In this document: positions 60,444 through 64,000 of the stretch, in pieces
How positions within the stretch are numbered: position 1 is the stretch's first letter
How the letters are laid out: each line of letters opens with the position of its first letter
DNA from: Vicinamibacterales bacterium
Lineage (GTDB): Bacteria > Acidobacteriota > Vicinamibacteria > Vicinamibacterales > 2-12-FULL-66-21
Assembly: GCA_036496585.1 (NCBI GenBank)
Contig: DASXLB010000010.1
Location: forward strand, 23,956 to 87,955
DNA length: 64,000 nt
Direction: 5' to 3'
Position numbers and translations under genes: made by a program
Notes under the pieces: generated by a model
Told to the model about the DNA's origin: nothing
The model's input: the letters and a program-made list of their open reading frames with translations, nothing else
Databases searched by the model: none

Positions 60444-60944
60444 CTAGAGCCAGCGCCGGACTCGGCGCTGATAGGCCACGTACTCCTCGCCGAATACGTC
60501 GGTCAGCCGCGCCTGCTCGATTGGAATCACGGCCCAGTTCACGTACGCCAGTACGACGGTCAGGAGAGGAACAGGCCAGACCTGCCGGAGGAGAAACGCC
60601 TCACCGACGTACGCGATCGTCAACCCGACGTACATCGGATTGCGGCTGAAGCGATAAGGGCCCCACGTGACCAGCCGCGCAGACGACTCGCCGGGTACCG
60701 TCGTAGTCCGAGCCCTGTGAAACGTGATCAGGCCCCAGCCGGCAGTCAGCGCCCCGGCGGCAAAGATCACCGCCCCAACGCCGGAAGTGACGCTCCCGTT
60801 GACGTCCTTACCGAGGTGCTCGGGCCAGACGTGCTCCAGGCCTGCGCCGATCAGGTAGGCGAGGACGAATACCCACGGCACGGGAATTCGCAGGAGCGGC
60901 CGCAACGGTTTGGCAACCTCGTCCAGCCGGACTTGCTTGAGCAT
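60444..60944 (-). CDS. Isoprenylcysteine-carboxyl-methyltransferase-like membrane protein
   Basis: 166 residues with about four membrane helices. The C-terminal half has the ICMT/PEMT pattern RLVTWGPYRFSRNPMYVG, then EQARLTDVFGEEYVAYQRRV. Such bacterial proteins are predicted SAM-dependent methyltransferases of lipids or small molecules; the substrate is unknown. The gene is divergent from 61053. Confidence 0.85.
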   Translation of the reverse strand: MLKQVRLDEVAKPLRPLLRIPVPWVFVLAYLIGAGLEHVWPEHLGKDVNGSVTSGVGAVIFAAGALTAGWGLITFHRARTTTVPGESSARLVTWGPYRFSRNPMYVGLTIAYVGEAFLLRQVWPVPLLTVVLAYVNWAVIPIEQARLTDVFGEEYVAYQRRVRRWL

Positions 60945-61052
60945 GGTTTGCCCCCTCGAGAGACGACCACATCATAGTCCTCACGCGATGCGAAGACGGC
61001 TCGACACCAAATGGCGTCTGCGGTGTCCAACAGAACTCGGAGGGCGAGTTGT

Positions 61053-61880
61053 ATGTGGCGAATCCCGCTCGTGGCCGCGCTGTTGGGGCTGATGGCCGGT
61101 GCCGGCGCTCCGCCGCCGTCGCCTGTCGTGCGCGCCTGGTTCCCCGTCGCCGTGGGAAACCGATGGGTGTATCAGCACGCAGCGTTCGACGCCGGCGAAC
61201 ACGGGATGGCGGACCCGAAGATCGAGCGCTGGAAGACGGAGGAGACGATCGACGCGGTCACCGACGTGGCGGACGGGACGATGATCGTCGAACACGTGCG
61301 GGCGTACGACCACGAGATGCTCAATGGATGGCTCGCCGAGAACGATGCGACGACCCGCCTTCGGCCCGTCGAACGGATCCTGATTCATGAGAATTGTCTG
61401 TATCGGGATGGAGATACGTATCGGGGTGCCGACGGGGAAGACACCCCGAGTCTGTGTTTCCCGATGGCCGCCGGGGGAACGTGGGGGCAGTCGGCTGCGA
61501 CGTCCCCGGCGTTGGAGGCGGTCTGGCACGTCCGAGCCGTCGCAGGCGATCCGTTCGGCGTCGCGGGAGCACGGACGTACCACGCGTCTGCGCACGAGGG
61601 CGCCGGCTTCTTCCGGGATATCTGGTATACGCAGGGGATCGGCATCGTGCAGGACGTCGGCGAGCACCACGGCACCTACCTGGAAGAACGGTCTCAGTTG
61701 CTGTCAACTACCCTGGCGGGAGAGATGAGGGCGTACTCCCTGCAACCGGCGAGGACGGTACCAGTGAGTGAACTCGACTGCCTGGGCATCGGTTGGCAGC
61801 ATTTCGCCCACGAGGATGGGAGCGCCTTCGTGACTCCGACCGACTGTGTCGAGGCCGCGCGACGGACGCCGAGGCGGTGA
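61053..61880 (+). CDS. Secreted protein of unknown function
   Basis: 275 residues from ATG 61053 (MWRIPLVAALLGLMAGAGAP, a Sec signal) with CGGAGGG upstream; a start at 61011 would precede the signal. WFPVAVGNRWVYQHAAFDAG resembles beginnings of many secreted proteins with repeated beta-strand units. Cys residues in HENCLYRDG, SLCFPM, LDCLGIG and PTDCVEAARR may form two disulfides. No family is recognised. Confidence 0.5.
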   Translation: MWRIPLVAALLGLMAGAGAPPPSPVVRAWFPVAVGNRWVYQHAAFDAGEHGMADPKIERWKTEETIDAVTDVADGTMIVEHVRAYDHEMLNGWLAENDATTRLRPVERILIHENCLYRDGDTYRGADGEDTPSLCFPMAAGGTWGQSAATSPALEAVWHVRAVAGDPFGVAGARTYHASAHEGAGFFRDIWYTQGIGIVQDVGEHHGTYLEERSQLLSTTLAGEMRAYSLQPARTVPVSELDCLGIGWQHFAHEDGSAFVTPTDCVEAARRTPRR

Positions 61881-61920
61881 ACGAAATCTCGTCGTCAACG
61901 ATTCACGATCGGGCCTTGTC

Positions 61921-61950
61921 TTGACGAACCCGCCGCCCATCTCCAATGAT
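61921..61950 (+). promoter_or_regulatory. Weak sigma-70-like promoter
   Basis: TTGACG (61921-61926), an 18-base spacer and AATGAT (61945-61950). It predicts a transcript start about at the ATG (61957), that is a leaderless mRNA. The -10 box is poor, so confidence is low. Confidence 0.3.
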
Positions 61951-61956
61951 CTGTAA

Positions 61957-62556
61957 ATGACGGCTGACGGGCGAGGGATCCTCATGGCTGCCGCGCTGTG
62001 CGGCATGGCGACGGCCGTCCTTGCTCAGGGTGGTCCCATTCCGATCGTCCAGGCGACCCAGACTGGCGCGACGAAGTTCGATCCTGGCGACACGCCGACC
62101 GGGGGCAAGGGACAGACGATCGACGGCATCGAGGGCTCGTCGCGCGAGATGCTGCAGGTCCACGTCCACGCGCACCTGTCGCTGTTCTACAAAGGACAGC
62201 AGATCGCGATCCCCTACGGCATCGGTATCGTCCAGCCGTTTCAGGTGAACAACGGCTTCGTCGGAATGGGTGCGGGCATCTACTGGCTGCACACGCACGA
62301 CGCGACCGGCATCATCCACGTCGAGTCGCCGGACAGCCGGACGTACACGCTCGGCCAATTCTTCGACATCTGGGGCCAGCCGCTCGATGGACGCAACGTC
62401 GCGGGTCTAACTGGAACAGTGCGGGCGTTCGTCGACGGCAAGAGCTTTACCGGCAACCCTCGCAACATCGTGCTCGGCGCACACACCCAGATCACCATCG
62501 AAGTGGGCGCGCCGTTCGTGCCTCCGCCGGTGTACGCGTTCCCTGCCGGTTTGTAG
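61957..62556 (+). CDS. Secreted His-rich protein of unknown function
   Basis: 199 residues from ATG 61957 with a Sec signal (ILMAAALCGMATAVLAQ). Two His clusters, LQVHVHAHLSLFYKG and YWLHTHDATGIIHVES, followed by TYTLGQFFDIWGQPL, give a conserved-looking core with possible metal binding, cupredoxin- or cupin-like. I have the impression of a widespread uncharacterised family but cannot name it. The start ATG has no clear Shine-Dalgarno sequence. Confidence 0.6.
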   Translation: MTADGRGILMAAALCGMATAVLAQGGPIPIVQATQTGATKFDPGDTPTGGKGQTIDGIEGSSREMLQVHVHAHLSLFYKGQQIAIPYGIGIVQPFQVNNGFVGMGAGIYWLHTHDATGIIHVESPDSRTYTLGQFFDIWGQPLDGRNVAGLTGTVRAFVDGKSFTGNPRNIVLGAHTQITIEVGAPFVPPPVYAFPAGL

Positions 62557-62670
62557 AGGCGGGCCGCCGGGGCTCGAAGCCGAAGGAAATGGGATCATCT
62601 CGGGCTCAGCCGACTTTTCGAAGCCGACGAAGACTCGTCAAATGTCCTCCGGGTTTCCTTACCGGCGTGG

Positions 62671-64000
62671 CTATTCGCTGCGAAGCGCTACGTTGGGATC
62701 GACCGCCGCGGCCCTGCGGGCCGGCAGGTAGCAGGCAAAGAACGCGGCACAGATCAACGGAATCGGCGTCACCACCAGCATCCACGGATCGACGATGGCG
62801 ACGTCCAGCTCGAGATACGCGCGCGCGATCGCCCGGCCGACGAGGCCAATCGACAACCCGAAGATGAGCCCGTCGAGGACGGGGCGATAGCCGTCCACGA
62901 GCACCATGCGCTTGATCTGTCCGGCGGTGGCCCCCAACGACATCCGCACGCCGAATTCCCGCGTGCGGTTTGCGATGATATGCGACTGGATACCGTAGAG
63001 GCCCGCCATGGCGAGAAGCAGCGTGATCGCGCCGAGGCCGATCGCCGTCATGCCGAGCCCGCGCAAGAGTTGAAACGGTCCGGCGAGCACCGATCGTCCC
63101 GTCCCGATGGTGTCGACCGCCACGTCCGGATCGGCGCGCCTGATGGCCTCGCGCATCGCGCCCACCGCATTCGTCACCGATCCGGATGCCCGCGCGACGA
63201 CCGTGATGAGCGGCTGGTAGTGCTGCGTCAGCGGCACGTAGGCCAGTGGCCGCGGATCAGCGAAGATACGGCCCACGTCCGTATCGGCCGCAACGCCGAC
63301 GATTGTGGCCGTCGTGGGCCGCGTCTGGCCGACCGCCATCTCGCGCCCGACGACGTCAGCGGTACCGAAGATCTGCCGTGCCGTGAATTCGCTCAGGACC
63401 ACGACGCGCGGCGCGGCCGGCCCGTCGCGATCGTCGAAACCGCGTCCACGAAGGATCTTTACCCCCAGCGTCCGGAACATCGAGGGCGCCCCGGCGATCG
63501 CCGTCATCACCTGCGGGTCCATTCGCGCGCCGCTCGTCTGTTCGAGCGGTGAGATGGACAGACGCAGCGTACTCGGCACGCCGAAGGGCAATCCGCTCGA
63601 CAGTGAGGCCGCCTCGACCGACGGATCGCGCCGCAGCTCGTCGAGTACCCGATCGAACATGCGCCGTGCGCGCGGCTCGTTCCACTCCGGCGTATCGAAA
63701 TTGAGAACGGCGACCCCGATTCGATCCAGGTCGATGCCGGAATCATGGCGCGCCTCCGCGATCGAGTACTTCACGAACATGGTGGCGATGATGAAGAACC
63801 CGGCCGCGATGGCGACCTGCCACCGCAGGAGAAGCCGCTGGCGCCGGCCGCGCTGCGGTCCGGCGGCCGATCCGCCGGCGAGCGCGCCGCGAACGTCGAG
63901 CGTGCGCGTCAGCTGAATCGCCGGCTCGAGGCCGAAGACGACGAGCGCGATGAGGAGCGACGAGACCGCGATCGTCAGCGCCGGCACGTTCAGCGCGGGA
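62671..64000 (-). CDS. FtsX/MacB-like permease of the ADOP type (third copy, 5' end outside the window)
   Basis: The frame is open to the right edge, so the N-terminus is missing and about 440 residues are visible. It shows the linker helix (WQVAIAAGFFIIATMFVKYS), second periplasmic domain, last FtsX block (RTREFGVRMSLGATAGQIKR) and the C-terminal RRAAAVDPNVALRSE, like the copies at 8232 and 24024. No ATPase is seen beside it. Confidence 0.85.
   Translation of the reverse strand, partial: PALNVPALTIAVSSLLIALVVFGLEPAIQLTRTLDVRGALAGGSAAGPQRGRRQRLLLRWQVAIAAGFFIIATMFVKYSIAEARHDSGIDLDRIGVAVLNFDTPEWNEPRARRMFDRVLDELRRDPSVEAASLSSGLPFGVPSTLRLSISPLEQTSGARMDPQVMTAIAGAPSMFRTLGVKILRGRGFDDRDGPAAPRVVVLSEFTARQIFGTADVVGREMAVGQTRPTTATIVGVAADTDVGRIFADPRPLAYVPLTQHYQPLITVVARASGSVTNAVGAMREAIRRADPDVAVDTIGTGRSVLAGPFQLLRGLGMTAIGLGAITLLLAMAGLYGIQSHIIANRTREFGVRMSLGATAGQIKRMVLVDGYRPVLDGLIFGLSIGLVGRAIARAYLELDVAIVDPWMLVVTPIPLICAAFFACYLPARRAAAVDPNVALRSE

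Overview
This is a GC-rich (clearly above 60%), gene-dense bacterial chromosome segment. The best guess at its source is an acidobacterium of the Vicinamibacteria type. That is inferred from three ATPase-less FtsX/MacB-like permeases of the 'ADOP' kind, a TonB-dependent receptor with an N-terminal carboxypeptidase-regulatory-like domain, a PIG-L deacetylase fused to extra domains, YncE-like propellers and many Tat or Sec exported hydrolases. No rRNA, tRNA, integrase, transposase or CRISPR array was seen.

Layout. 1-2543: PIG-L family protein cut by the left edge. 2556-2623: two perfect palindromes. 2638-8148: Bat/MoxR operon (TPR protein, VWA, MoxR ATPase, DUF58, BatD-like, VWA). 8232-10742: ADOP permease. 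10797-16579 (minus): efflux operon of degenerate receiver, TolC-like protein, HlyD-like adaptor and RND pump. 16631-16669: two interlocked dyads in a divergent promoter region. 16694-22926: TonB-dependent receptor, PepSY-like protein, response regulator, histidine kinase and YncE-like propeller, tightly packed. 22975-28702 (minus): second YncE-like propeller, second ADOP permease, alpha/beta hydrolase, M24 peptidase. 28816-32674: zinc-ribbon receiver protein, then MurJ, M28 peptidase and a small coiled-coil protein on the minus strand. 33183-35903: propeller protein, single-domain receiver, PHP/PolX-like protein.

35921-41093 (minus) is a leucine catabolism operon: MCC beta subunit, methylglutaconyl-CoA hydratase-like protein, an MCC alpha subunit split into a biotin carboxylase and a separate biotin carrier, and HMG-CoA lyase. 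An NtrC-type activator is divergent from it (41196-42596). A long stem-loop made of ATGTGGA repeats follows, then four small envelope proteins and a YihY-family membrane protein. 44993 to about 45258 carries a structured RNA that I recognise as a HEARO (omega RNA, the RNA partner of IscB/IsrB nucleases) without any nuclease gene, lying between two convergent genes. Then come an ABC exporter, a YyaL-type protein, a receiver-PilZ protein, an amidase and the TldD/TldE pair.

55848-60036 is a complete archaic (Csu-like) chaperone-usher pilus operon. A miniature spore-coat-U-like protein faces it tail to tail. The two genes share the C-terminal motif VTLDF, and their overlapping ends form a palindrome. 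The window ends with a methyltransferase-like membrane protein, two secreted proteins of unknown function and a third ADOP permease cut by the right edge.

The most interesting item is the stand-alone HEARO RNA. Next are the palindromic VTLDF gene ends, the interlocked dyads at the efflux/TonB divergent promoter, the 42.6 kb stem-loop, and four orphan or degenerate receiver-domain proteins.
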